A stretch of DNA of 18,852 nt from Micromonosporaceae bacterium. GTDB lineage: Bacteria; Actinomycetota; Actinomycetes; Mycobacteriales; Micromonosporaceae. The position numbers and the translations under genes were made by a program. The notes beneath the pieces are model-generated. The model did not search any database, was not told the DNA's origin, and saw only the letters and a list, made by a program, of their open reading frames with translations. Shown here in pieces: positions 1 to 6,588 of the stretch (position 1 is the stretch's first letter; each line of letters opens with the position of its first letter). The stretch lies in the NCBI GenBank assembly GCA_003543035.1, contig DPJL01000397.1:1-18852 (forward strand), written 5' to 3'.

Positions 1-47
1 GCTGCAGGAGGTAGGGCGAAGTCGCGCTACCGAGTCGGTTCACCAGA

Positions 48-215
48 TCACTCTCTCACACCCTGCGCCGGGCTCTCGCAGGCGACGCCTCCAGGCATGT
101 CGGCCCTCCCATCAGGAAGCTGTGCAGTAAGCAAATCGAGCTTTTCGGTGGCCTGGGCGGTGAGCCGTACAGATTTGTGCCGACCCGGGACTTGGGGATG
201 ACGAAGGGCTTCCAC
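48..215 (-). CDS. possible 55-aa small ORF, unrecognised
   Basis: A GTG-initiated minus-strand frame of 55 codons encodes a basic N-terminal stretch (RHKSVRLTAQATEKLDLL) that could form an amphipathic helix, followed by a Gly/Pro-rich tail. It resembles no family I can name. I see no convincing ribosome binding site upstream of the GTG. It ends just before the start of the plus-strand 68-aa gene, so the two would be divergent. It is short, so it may be a chance frame in GC-rich DNA. The rest of 1-245 holds nothing else I can support. Confidence 0.15.
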   Translation of the reverse strand: MEALRHPQVPGRHKSVRLTAQATEKLDLLTAQLPDGRADMPGGVACESPAQGVRE

Positions 216-245
216 TGTGGTGCCCGCGACGAAGGAGTGCAGGAG

Positions 246-452
246 ATGGTTGACCCGTTGACGTTGGGTCTGGTGGGCGCCGCCGGATATGTGGTGAAGA
301 AGTCGGCCGACGTGGGCTCGGAACTCGTGCTGCTGCGTGGCCGCGCCGGCCTAGTCGAGGCCGCTGGGCGGCTCCCAGCAGGGACCGAGATCGACATCGT
401 CGGCCAGGATGGATCGCGCTGGACAGTTCGCACGGGTGCAGGAGCCAGTTGA
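246..452 (+). CDS. small protein translationally coupled to a sigma factor
   Basis: This 68-aa protein starts with MVDPLTLGLVGAAGYVVKK. The ATG at 246 is preferred over an in-frame upstream start at 177 because GAAGGAG (231-237) lies 8 bases before it. The first ~20 residues are Gly/Ala/Val-rich and could be a weak membrane helix. The remainder is a compact acidic/basic domain ending in RWTVRTGAGAS. Its TGA stop (450-452) overlaps the ATG of the sigma-factor gene (452-454), so the two should be co-translated at fixed ratio. That position is where a cognate regulator of a sigma factor is often found, but the sequence shows no anti-sigma motif. I do not recognise the family. Confidence 0.7.
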   Translation: MVDPLTLGLVGAAGYVVKKSADVGSELVLLRGRAGLVEAAGRLPAGTEIDIVGQDGSRWTVRTGAGAS

Positions 453-1438
453 TGAGAGTGGATCCGACAGAGTGTGCAGGTGCCGTCGGCGGGTGGAAGT
501 TCGACCTGGCCGACGGCCGCCACGCGGGCTGGGAGAAGCGGTTCAACGCGTTCATGCGTCCCCGCGAGGCGCGGCTGCTCGGCTATGTGAAGCACCTAGC
601 CGAGGGCTTCACCCAGGCTGAGCTCGACGCCGAGCACATCACCCAGGTGACCTGGAGCCGGGCAGCGTTTCGCTGGCCAGCCATCGAGGCGATCGAAAAC
701 ACGAAGCAGGACAAGGCGATGGCCTACCTGTACGTGATTGCCCGCAATCTGGTCATGCGTGCGTACGCCGCGCGCGCCGAGCTGGCCAAGCAGGTCAGGG
801 TTGAGCCGGGCTGGACGTCGGCGGGCCAGCGGGCCCTGCCCGTGGCCGACCAGGCTGTGGGCATGGTCGACGCAGTGGTGCTGCCAGAGTGGGAAGACGA
901 CCTGCTCGACCAGCTCTCGCCCGGCCCGGCCCTGCAAGCGTGGCGCAACCTGCCCGGGCTGCAGCAGGCGGCCCTCTACCTGTTCGAGGTAGAGGGCATG
1001 AAGGCCAAGGAGATCGCGAAGGTGCTCGGCGTTTCGCCGGGCGACGTGAACACCCACAAATACCGGGCCCTGAACAAACTGCGTGAGTGGGTGCCCAGCG
1101 TCGCCGCGTCTGGGCTCGCGGTCGGTGGAGCGGTCACGCTGGCCGGTGGCCTGTTCGTCGGCGCACGCGAGATGCTGCGCGGTGCGCCGCGCGTCGACAC
1201 TCCTCTGGTGCTCACGCTGGCTATCGATGCGGCCCTGGCGGTGGCCGCCCTGCTGATCTCCTTCGTGGCTGGCCGTCGGAGCCGGAAGTCCCATTGGCGC
1301 AAAACCAGTGCCCGGCTCGACCACGCTGCCCGCCGCCTGCCGATCGGCCGCTCGCTGCTGTTGATCCGCGACCACCTGCGCCGCCGCCGCCGTGCCGCCC
1401 GCCACCGGGCCGCCCGTCTGCGCAGTCGCCACGCCTAA
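452..1438 (+). CDS. ECF-like RNA polymerase sigma factor with C-terminal membrane helices
   Basis: This 328-aa protein has a region-2-like segment at about residues 35-108, with AYLYVIARNLVMRAY matching the ECF pattern WLYxIARNLxxDxxR. A region-4 helix-turn-helix lies at about 160-213 (LPGLQQAALYLFEVEGM, then KEIAKVLGVSPGDVNTHKYR, then ALNKLREW). Unlike a standard ~180-aa ECF factor, the HTH is followed by two probable transmembrane segments (about 215-236 and 250-273) and a very basic Arg-rich tail. It may therefore be held at the membrane until released, or be a membrane-bound DNA-binding regulator. The ATG at 452 overlaps the upstream stop, and GGAG at 441-444 serves as ribosome binding site. 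A TTG at 449 is an alternative start. Region 2 is divergent, so sigma activity is likely but not certain. Confidence 0.75.
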   Translation: MRVDPTECAGAVGGWKFDLADGRHAGWEKRFNAFMRPREARLLGYVKHLAEGFTQAELDAEHITQVTWSRAAFRWPAIEAIENTKQDKAMAYLYVIARNLVMRAYAARAELAKQVRVEPGWTSAGQRALPVADQAVGMVDAVVLPEWEDDLLDQLSPGPALQAWRNLPGLQQAALYLFEVEGMKAKEIAKVLGVSPGDVNTHKYRALNKLREWVPSVAASGLAVGGAVTLAGGLFVGAREMLRGAPRVDTPLVLTLAIDAALAVAALLISFVAGRRSRKSHWRKTSARLDHAARRLPIGRSLLLIRDHLRRRRRAARHRAARLRSRHA

Positions 1439-1453
1439 CCTCACTCCGCGCCA

Positions 1454-1485
1454 CACCGGGCGCCGGCGACTTCGTGCGCCCGGTG
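1454..1485 (+). terminator. hairpin terminator after the sigma-factor gene
   Basis: CACCGGGCGC (1454-1463) and its exact reverse complement GCGCCCGGTG (1476-1485) form a perfect 10-bp GC-rich stem with a 12-base loop, 16 bases after the sigma-factor stop. There is no T-run, which is common for actinobacterial terminators. The rest of the gap to 1642 shows no other clear feature. Confidence 0.6.
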
Positions 1486-1642
1486 CCCGGCTCGGCGCCG
1501 CCCATCTATCAGCCGAGGTGCACTTTTTGTGGCATGGTGAATCCTTTTAAGGACCGGCCAGTGTGGAGCCGATGGCGCGAACAGACCTCAGAAACTTGCG
1601 CAGTTTCCGGGCTGATGCGGTGGTGCGGCGCAGCGCTCTCGG

Positions 1643-2729
1643 TTGAGTGCGGCGGGCAAAAATAGGCAGGTGGACTGGACCCTGGTGAAGAAGGTGGCCA
1701 ACCCGTGGGGCATCGTCCCCATGATGGGTGGTGGCCAGAGCGTGTCACCGCGGGTCAGGGAATATATGGACCGCGTCTGGGAGGAGAGCAAGAAGCGCGA
1801 CTGTTTGTCCCGGCGGCACCACTATGTTCCGCAAGCCCATCTTCGGGCGTGGAGCCCGGATGGGAAACGCGTTCGTGCTCTGCACACCGCAAACGGCACC
1901 GACAAATTGCTGGGCCTGCGCGACGTGTGTGTGAAGGAGAACTACTACCAGGTCACTGATTCCAGCGATGTGCTGCATAACCAGGTGGAGGCGATGCTGG
2001 CCGTCATCGATGGCGAGACCGCGCATCTGCTGCGTCGGCTCAATCAGTGGTCGCCCGGCGACGACATCGCGGTTGAGGAGTTCATGTCGCTGGCCGCGGT
2101 GATGGCCTTCCAGCGCAACCGGACACCGCAAGCCCGGCGTTTCCTGACCGAGATGAGCAGCTGGCAGGAACGCCGGGTGAACCAGCCTGCGGTGGAGTAC
2201 CCCAATGATGTCTTCGTTGACGTGCTGTTTCGCACGACGTACGGCGAAGCGGATGAGTTTCCCACGCGGCAGCTGGAGTTGTGGGACGACCCGAAGGGCA
2301 GGTTCATCACGTGTGATCAGCCGATCCTGCTTTCGCCGGGAGCGGGCGGAACACCTCCCAGCACGCTGCATTCACGGTAGGTGTGGTGGCCCAGCCCGCA
2401 TCGTGTCCTCGCGCTGAGCAACGACCCTGCAGGGCGTCAAGGTGGTCCACAAGATGGCCACGAGTAAGGAGGTCGAGCAGTTGCGCACCGCGTACATCCG
2501 CGGGGCCGAGACGATGATTACTGCGCCGACGGGTGATGTGAATCTGCCGTCTGGCGTCCGGCTGGCTAAGCGCCCACAGCTACAGGTGGACTGCACGCCA
2601 GTCGACAAAGCCGCGGGCAAATGCCGTCTGCGGCACGGATGGGGTTACGGCGCCGCCGTCATCGACCGGGTATGCCAGCCGCTATGCGCGATGGCCGTGC
2701 TTGCCGCTGACGACGGTGACGGGTCCTGA
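1643..2729 (+). pseudogene. DUF4238-family gene broken by an amber stop and a frameshift
   Basis: The intact 5' part encodes a DUF4238-type protein: the hallmark RRHHYVPQAHLRAW, a central helical region with EEFMSLAAVMAFQRNRTP, and the conserved GRFITCDQPILL. Translation then stops at TAG 2378-2380. The same frame continues with VWWPSPHRVLALSNDP, which looks like the next conserved block of this family (aromatic-P-x-SP-R-x-LxLS). Reading then has to shift to another frame, near 2420-2440, to give VEQLRTAYIRGAETMITAP, which resembles the C-terminal N/A-R-x-V block. Two lesions in the conserved order argue for decay rather than a short protein. The outermost start is TTG 1643; GTG 1670 and ATG 1721 are alternatives. 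DUF4238 has no established function. A truncated 245-aa product could still be made. Confidence 0.7.
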
Positions 2730-2769
2730 GCCTGTTGCGTACGTCGAACAACTGCTCTCGGTGGAACGG

Positions 2770-4164
2770 TCAGACCGGGCTGGATTCGTTGTCGGGCTGG
2801 GCGCCGCGCGGCCGGGCGTTCAGCGCTTGCTCCAGCGGGTGGCGCTGCAGCCACTTACGGGCCGCATCGCGGGAAAAGCCGCGGTACTGAAGCAGCGCGA
2901 GCGCGGCACGCCGCTTCTCAGTGTCATTGTCCTTGCCGTTGAGGTGGTCCTTCATGCGCTCCACGATGGTGTCGTAGTCGATGTCGTAGCGGCCGTTGAC
3001 CTTCTCCGCGAACAAGGGCAGCAGCTTGTAGTAGCGCCGCTCGGTGATGCCAATCTGGGTCCACGGATAGCGTTCCGGCGACTCCTGTTTGTCGTGCTCC
3101 ATGACGACGATGCTGGCCTTGCGCCGCACATACCGGCGGGTGGCTTCCGCGCCCTGCGCTGGGTCAAAGCCGGGCTGGATCAGCTGCTCCATCAGCATCG
3201 CTGCTGCCGCCGACGGCCTGGGTGTGTGGGTCTTGCGCTGGATGAGGGCCACCTGCTTGGGGTATGCCCGCGTGATGACGTCCGCCAGGCCTGGTTCGCC
3301 TGCGCCGATGTACTTGTGCCAGTACGCCTTCAGCACGATCTGACACGCGATTTCTTCGGCCGTGGAACTCTCGTCGATCGTGATGATTGGGATCCCGTGG
3401 CCGTGGACGGCTGGGGCTAGGTTTCTCCAGGTTCGGCGCATCTGGCGGTTTACCTGCGGCCAAAGCCTCGCGATGAAGGCCCACCGCACGGGCTGGCTGT
3501 TCATCGGCGCGGCGATCAGGATCGGCTCACCTGCCGCGAGTGGGATGGGCTGGCCATCGACCTGTTCCTGGAGCAGCAACTCGATCAGCTGGCCCTCATC
3601 CTCGGTCTGCGGGGTGACCCACAGCAAGCGCCGCGATACCTGGATCCACCAGCCGCCGTCCTCGACGCCGAAGATCGGGACATAGAACCGCAGCGCAGGG
3701 TTCATCACCCGCCGAAACAGGTTCGGCCACAGTCCAGGTTGGACAAAGTGACCGAGCCGGTGCAGAAGGAACTCCCGCGTCAGCCACCCCTGTAGCGATG
3801 CGTGCGCGACCCTGCCGCCAGCCGCCTGAAGCGCCTCGGTCACCGGTGCGACACCGGCGCGAGCGAAGTCGAGGGGCAGCAGCTGCATCGCGTGGGCGAG
3901 GTGCGGATGCACCGGGTCAGGGATAGGCCAGACCGGCCTGCCGGACTCGGCTGAGCCCACGTGCATGTCCGGGACGTTGACAAAGGGCAACCCGTTGGGT
4001 TCGAAGACGACGCTTGTCTGCCGCGGCGGGTGGTAGGCGCGCCCCGACATCGTCTCAATCTCGTGACCAGCCATTAACACGATGCGCCGGATCACGTCGT
4101 GGTCAAGCTTGCCGCCGACCTTCAGGACCAGCTGGTCGACCAGCTCCTCCGACCAATGTCCCAT
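2770..4164 (-). CDS. hypothetical 464-aa protein with HTH-like C-terminal segment
   Basis: I do not recognise this protein as a named family. The N-terminal two thirds are a soluble alpha/beta-looking region with many Trp, Pro and His residues and no membrane segment or signal peptide. Near residues 230-290 the text AAPMNSQPVRWAFIARLWPQ then IPIITIDESS could be strands of a Rossmann-like fold. Near residues 365-408, YPWTQIGITERRYYKLLPLF followed by a basic segment resembles a winged-helix DNA-binding unit. The last 50 residues are helical (GFSRDAARKWLQRHP). No ribosome binding site precedes the ATG; instead TATACT lies exactly six bases upstream, which points to a leaderless transcript. It is divergent from the 58-aa membrane protein and converges on the DUF4238 pseudogene. 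A regulator is possible but unproven. Confidence 0.75.
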   Translation of the reverse strand: MGHWSEELVDQLVLKVGGKLDHDVIRRIVLMAGHEIETMSGRAYHPPRQTSVVFEPNGLPFVNVPDMHVGSAESGRPVWPIPDPVHPHLAHAMQLLPLDFARAGVAPVTEALQAAGGRVAHASLQGWLTREFLLHRLGHFVQPGLWPNLFRRVMNPALRFYVPIFGVEDGGWWIQVSRRLLWVTPQTEDEGQLIELLLQEQVDGQPIPLAAGEPILIAAPMNSQPVRWAFIARLWPQVNRQMRRTWRNLAPAVHGHGIPIITIDESSTAEEIACQIVLKAYWHKYIGAGEPGLADVITRAYPKQVALIQRKTHTPRPSAAAAMLMEQLIQPGFDPAQGAEATRRYVRRKASIVVMEHDKQESPERYPWTQIGITERRYYKLLPLFAEKVNGRYDIDYDTIVERMKDHLNGKDNDTEKRRAALALLQYRGFSRDAARKWLQRHPLEQALNARPRGAQPDNESSPV

Positions 4165-4170
4165 CTGGGC

Positions 4171-4176
4171 AGTATA
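4171..4176 (-). promoter_or_regulatory. -10 element for a leaderless transcript (464-aa gene)
   Basis: On the minus strand TATACT is followed by GCCCAG and then ATG (4164-4162). The six-base gap puts the expected transcription start on the A of the start codon. No good TTGACA-like -35 box is visible upstream. Confidence 0.55.
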
Positions 4177-4218
4177 CGTGGGCGTGACTACGAAATGTTC
4201 GCTGCCAGGTAGGCGGTC

Positions 4219-4395
4219 ATGGTGACCATGCTGTGGGTGTTACTGCTAGCGCCGCTCGGGCTGTACGTCTTGTTCGGCCTGATGCACATCTTTCTCCGGC
4301 CGCCTTACGACAAGAAGGCGCTGGTGATCCTTAAGCTGCGCCCGAACTTCCCGGCCCAGATCATCAACCTGATCCGCTCGTGGCTGCAGAAGTAG
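4219..4395 (+). CDS. 58-aa single-pass membrane protein
   Basis: The ATG at 4219 opens a 58-codon frame. The first ~27 residues form a strongly hydrophobic helix (LWVLLLAPLGLYVLFGLMHI). The cytosolic part that follows is short and basic and contains RPPYDKKALVILKLRPNFPA. AGGTAGG (about 4208-4214) sits just upstream as a plausible ribosome binding site. The gene is divergent from the 464-aa protein with only 54 bp between start codons, so the two may share regulation. The clean membrane helix, hydrophilic tail and TAG at 4393-4395 make a chance frame unlikely. The family is unknown to me; small toxins, regulators of membrane proteins and phage-type proteins can all look like this. Confidence 0.6.
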   Translation: MVTMLWVLLLAPLGLYVLFGLMHIFLRPPYDKKALVILKLRPNFPAQIINLIRSWLQK

Positions 4396-4759
4396 ACCGC
4401 ATGCGTGGCGGCGCTCGACCCAGACCAGACATGGTTCCACATCGTCACCCCCGCCGTATCACGCCGGTTTGGGCAAGCGTCCACATTGGACGCTCGTCGA
4501 GGGTACGCCCCGTGGCTGGCTTTCCAGCAGACGCGTTCTAGAACGAGGGTGTCCTGTTCGACTGGTAATGAGCTGCTGGCGGGTCCAGGTGCCGAGGCTG
4601 CTGTGGTCGAGGTCGAGGTAGTCGCTGATCCAGTGGCGGGTGAGGCGGGTGGCCCGCAGGGGTGCAATAGTGGTGCACGTGGATAGCTTCATTGCGGTTT
4701 CGCACCTTGGTCGGTTTGGCCCCTGACGGCTATGGCTGATCCGCCTGGTCGGCACTAGG
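4396..4759 (+). other. 364-bp stretch without a convincing gene
   Basis: No strand holds a persuasive intact gene. On the minus strand, from about 4710 downwards, one frame reads RLTRHWISDYLDLDHSSL and then loses plausibility after QQL, while the neighbouring frame continues with LPVEQDTLVLERVCWKAS. This pattern could be a frameshifted remnant of an older gene, but I cannot assign a family. No tRNA, terminator or clear promoter is visible. Confidence 0.3.
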
Positions 4760-5638
4760 TCAACCAACGCCACCAGCCATCAGGATCCGCATGAGCAAGC
4801 TGTTCGCGAAACGCGCGGCACGTCTTCTGGCCTCGTTCAGATCTGCCGACGTGGTTCCGGTGTGGATCAGTTCACTGCGTAGCTCATATAGAATCTTCGC
4901 CTCGCGGGCAGACTCTTCGCCCAGGTGACGTCGAACTACCGATCTGATCCCTTGTCCGATTGAGATAGTGGTCATGTCCTTGAGCGTTCCGCGAATCGCT
5001 TGCGCTTCGTGGTCCTCAAGCGCCTTCACCTCGCTACGCCAACGCCCGATCATGTCGAGCGCAGCTGCTGACCGGGGCGCCTGGTCCTTGAGGACTTCGA
5101 GGACGCCGACGAGACTCAAGAACTGTGCTTGTACGGACGTCTCGTAGTAGCTGTCAACATAGAGAACACCTGCCAGTGCAACCCTCTCGTCACGCAGGGC
5201 AAGCCTCAACTGAGTGCTGGAAAATCCGAAGCGCAACGCGGCGAGAAAGGCAGGCAGCACCTTCTCAGTCTGAAAGCTGACCTGACCGACGCCTAACATA
5301 ATGCCACTCAGACTGCGACCTTCCGAAAAGGCAATCGGGAGGCTCGGATCCGATGGTGGCTTGGTGGCATCGTCAACGATCACCAGGTCGTGACGAACGC
5401 GCACCCCGCCTCCGATCTGAAGACTGGCAGCGAGCACTGCGCCCTTCATCACCTCGAACTGCTGGCGGGCGTCGTCGGCATCAGCAAGGCCTCTGATCAC
5501 AAACCGGTCGATAGTCTTACCCACTTCGATGGCAACGACTCTGCCATCGATCACCTCACTCAAGCTTTCCGTCAGCGGCATGGGTGACGCAACCGTGAAA
5601 GGGATCTTCAGAGTCCACTTCGGACTATCTTCTGCCAC
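4760..5638 (-). CDS. Apea-like HEPN domain protein
   Basis: This 292-aa soluble protein has a C-terminal half that matches the Apea-like HEPN pattern: a helix AQFLSLVGVLEVLKD (about 171-185), then ILYELRSELIHTG with the HEPN R-x4-H motif (R254 and H259), then a final helix with RRAARFANSLLMRIL. HEPN domains are all-helical and often act as metal-independent RNases in toxin, abortive-infection and CRISPR effectors. The R-x4-H pair would be the active site. The N-terminal ~160 residues are alpha/beta and probably a sensor or substrate domain. The GTG start has no ribosome binding site but carries TATCCT six bases upstream, suggesting a leaderless mRNA. There is no neighbouring antitoxin or nucleotidyltransferase partner, so it stands alone. 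Catalytic activity is inference. Confidence 0.75.
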   Translation of the reverse strand: MAEDSPKWTLKIPFTVASPMPLTESLSEVIDGRVVAIEVGKTIDRFVIRGLADADDARQQFEVMKGAVLAASLQIGGGVRVRHDLVIVDDATKPPSDPSLPIAFSEGRSLSGIMLGVGQVSFQTEKVLPAFLAALRFGFSSTQLRLALRDERVALAGVLYVDSYYETSVQAQFLSLVGVLEVLKDQAPRSAAALDMIGRWRSEVKALEDHEAQAIRGTLKDMTTISIGQGIRSVVRRHLGEESAREAKILYELRSELIHTGTTSADLNEARRRAARFANSLLMRILMAGGVG

Positions 5639-5644
5639 GCAACA

Positions 5645-5650
5645 AGGATA
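5645..5650 (-). promoter_or_regulatory. -10 element for a leaderless transcript (HEPN gene)
   Basis: On the minus strand TATCCT is followed by the six bases TGTTGC and the GTG start codon at 5638-5636. This is the same geometry as at the 464-aa and AbiEi genes and matches the actinobacterial leaderless pattern TANNNT-N6-(A/G)TG. Confidence 0.5.
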
Positions 5651-5819
5651 GAAACACCATGAACAGCGATCACCCGATAGGCCAGATCGCTCGTGAGCCT
5701 ACCTCGGCAGGCTAGGACACAGCCTAGCCGCCTGCACGGACGTGTGCTCTGTGCTCCTCGGACGACCAGCGTCGCAACCTATCTAATAGCGCCGTAGACT
5801 TGCGTTTATATATCATAAT

Positions 5820-5841
5820 ATGCGCATAGTGCGAACGCACT
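5820..5841. promoter_or_regulatory. adjacent palindromes in the HEPN / secreted-protein intergenic region
   Basis: TATGCGCATA (5819-5828) is a perfect 10-bp palindrome. It is followed immediately by AGTGCG-AA-CGCACT (5828-5841), a perfect inverted repeat with 6-bp arms. They border an A/T-rich stretch (5806-5822) containing TATGAT on the minus strand (5812-5817), a good -10 match. The arrangement suggests a repressor operator at a promoter, but no start site can be fixed. The rest of 5651-5805 shows nothing I can name. Confidence 0.3.
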
Positions 5842-5860
5842 TCTGCGGCCCAGCCGCGGC

Positions 5861-5910
5861 TGTACGGAGCTGTACGGAGCTGTACGGACTTAGCATTCGA
5901 AGTTGTACGG
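5861..5910 (+). repeat. TGTACGG direct repeats, 10-bp spacing, upstream of the secreted protein gene
   Basis: TGTACGG begins at 5861, 5871 and 5881, in the head-to-tail 10-bp unit TGTACGGAGC. A fourth copy lies at 5904-5910. The first three sit one helical turn apart on the same DNA face, and TAGCAT (5891-5896), a possible -10, lies between copies three and four. Direct repeats at about one turn are how SARP-type and BldC-type actinobacterial activators bind, so an operator is plausible. A simple slippage repeat is the alternative. Confidence 0.45.
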
Positions 5911-6005
5911 CTGATTCGCTGGCTCTTCCGTCGCCGGTTTCGCATCTTGTGTCCTGTGTTTGGCAGCAATCGCTGTCGACAAGATCTGTCGTGAAAGGAC
6001 ACACG

Positions 6006-6383
6006 ATGCCCAGAATGAGCTCATTGCGGCGCTTGGTGCTTGCCCTGATGGTGGCAGCGGCGGCGCTGTTCGCTACGGCGGTGCCTGCACAGGCAAGCTG
6101 GTATGCGGCCACGGTCGGTTCGTGGACGCCTAGTCCTGGTGTCAGTCTGCGTGACTGTTACCACCCGAGTGTGAATCTACCGCCGAACACCGGCTGCACC
6201 TTCGTTAAGTCGATTCCGGCTGGCACGAGCGTGCGCATTGTCTGTCAGCGGGCAGGACAGAGCATCTTCAGCAATAACGTTTGGGACTACGTCGTGTACC
6301 CAGGCGGCGAGGGGTTCGTCTCGGATTACTACATGAACACCGGTTACGCGAACTGGATCCCTGGCATCGATATCTGCCAATAG
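6006..6383 (+). CDS. secreted SH3-like domain protein
   Basis: This 125-aa preprotein has a typical Sec signal peptide: basic start, hydrophobic LVLALMVAAAALFATAV core, and an AQA-type cleavage site at about residue 30. The mature part is a small SH3-like domain of the kind common in Streptomyces exoproteins, with VRIVCQRAGQ, WDYV, and G-E-GFVSDYYMNTG followed by a final Cys. Four Cys residues in the mature part could form two disulfides. ATG 6006 is chosen over upstream in-frame starts because GAAAGGA (5993-5999) lies six bases before it and the signal peptide begins there. It ends at a strong hairpin terminator and is probably monocistronic. Such domains often bind the cell wall or extracellular ligands; the ligand here is unknown. 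Confidence 0.85.
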   Translation: MPRMSSLRRLVLALMVAAAALFATAVPAQASWYAATVGSWTPSPGVSLRDCYHPSVNLPPNTGCTFVKSIPAGTSVRIVCQRAGQSIFSNNVWDYVVYPGGEGFVSDYYMNTGYANWIPGIDICQ

Positions 6384-6390
6384 TCCGCTT

Positions 6391-6420
6391 GGCGGCCGGC
6401 GGGTCCTCCCACCGGCCGCC
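6391..6420 (+). terminator. hairpin terminator after the secreted SH3-like gene
   Basis: GGCGGCCGG (6391-6399) pairs perfectly with CCGGCCGCC (6412-6420). After one mismatch the stem continues with GGG/CCC around a 4-base loop. It lies 7 bases past the stop codon. Positions 6421-6588 hold no gene; they are the leader region of uppS. Confidence 0.75.
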
Positions 6421-6588
6421 ACCGCGGCGTAACACCTAGGCGCCTGTTTGAGCCGCCGGTTTGGTCGCGCGGGTTTGCCCGCCAACAAGGACTGGTTTGA
6501 GCAGCCCAGCGCTACAACCGTTGCGTTGCGGCGACAACGCGCACTCTCCTCCTGTCACGGCGCAGCTCACTAATTCGGAGGTTCGGCA

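Noticed and set aside
596..1456. Long minus-strand frame (286 codons) opposite the sigma-factor gene
   Set aside because: It is Arg/Gly/His/Gln-rich with no domain, and mirrors a plus-strand gene with clear sigma motifs; a GC-rich antisense shadow.
2701..3420. Plus-strand frame of 239 codons opposite the 464-aa gene
   Set aside because: The minus strand has an uninterrupted longer frame with a matching promoter; the plus frame has low-complexity composition and no ribosome binding site.
4459..4773. Minus-strand 104-codon frame as an intact gene
   Set aside because: It overlaps the HEPN 3' end, its C-terminal half looks random, and plausible coding text jumps to another frame.
5861..5910. 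CRISPR-like array
   Set aside because: Repeats are only 7-10 bp, directly abutting without spacers, and there are no cas genes.
5820..6005. Upstream in-frame extension of the secreted SH3-like protein
   Set aside because: The extension would place 62 residues before a perfect signal peptide, and the ribosome binding site is at 5993-5999.
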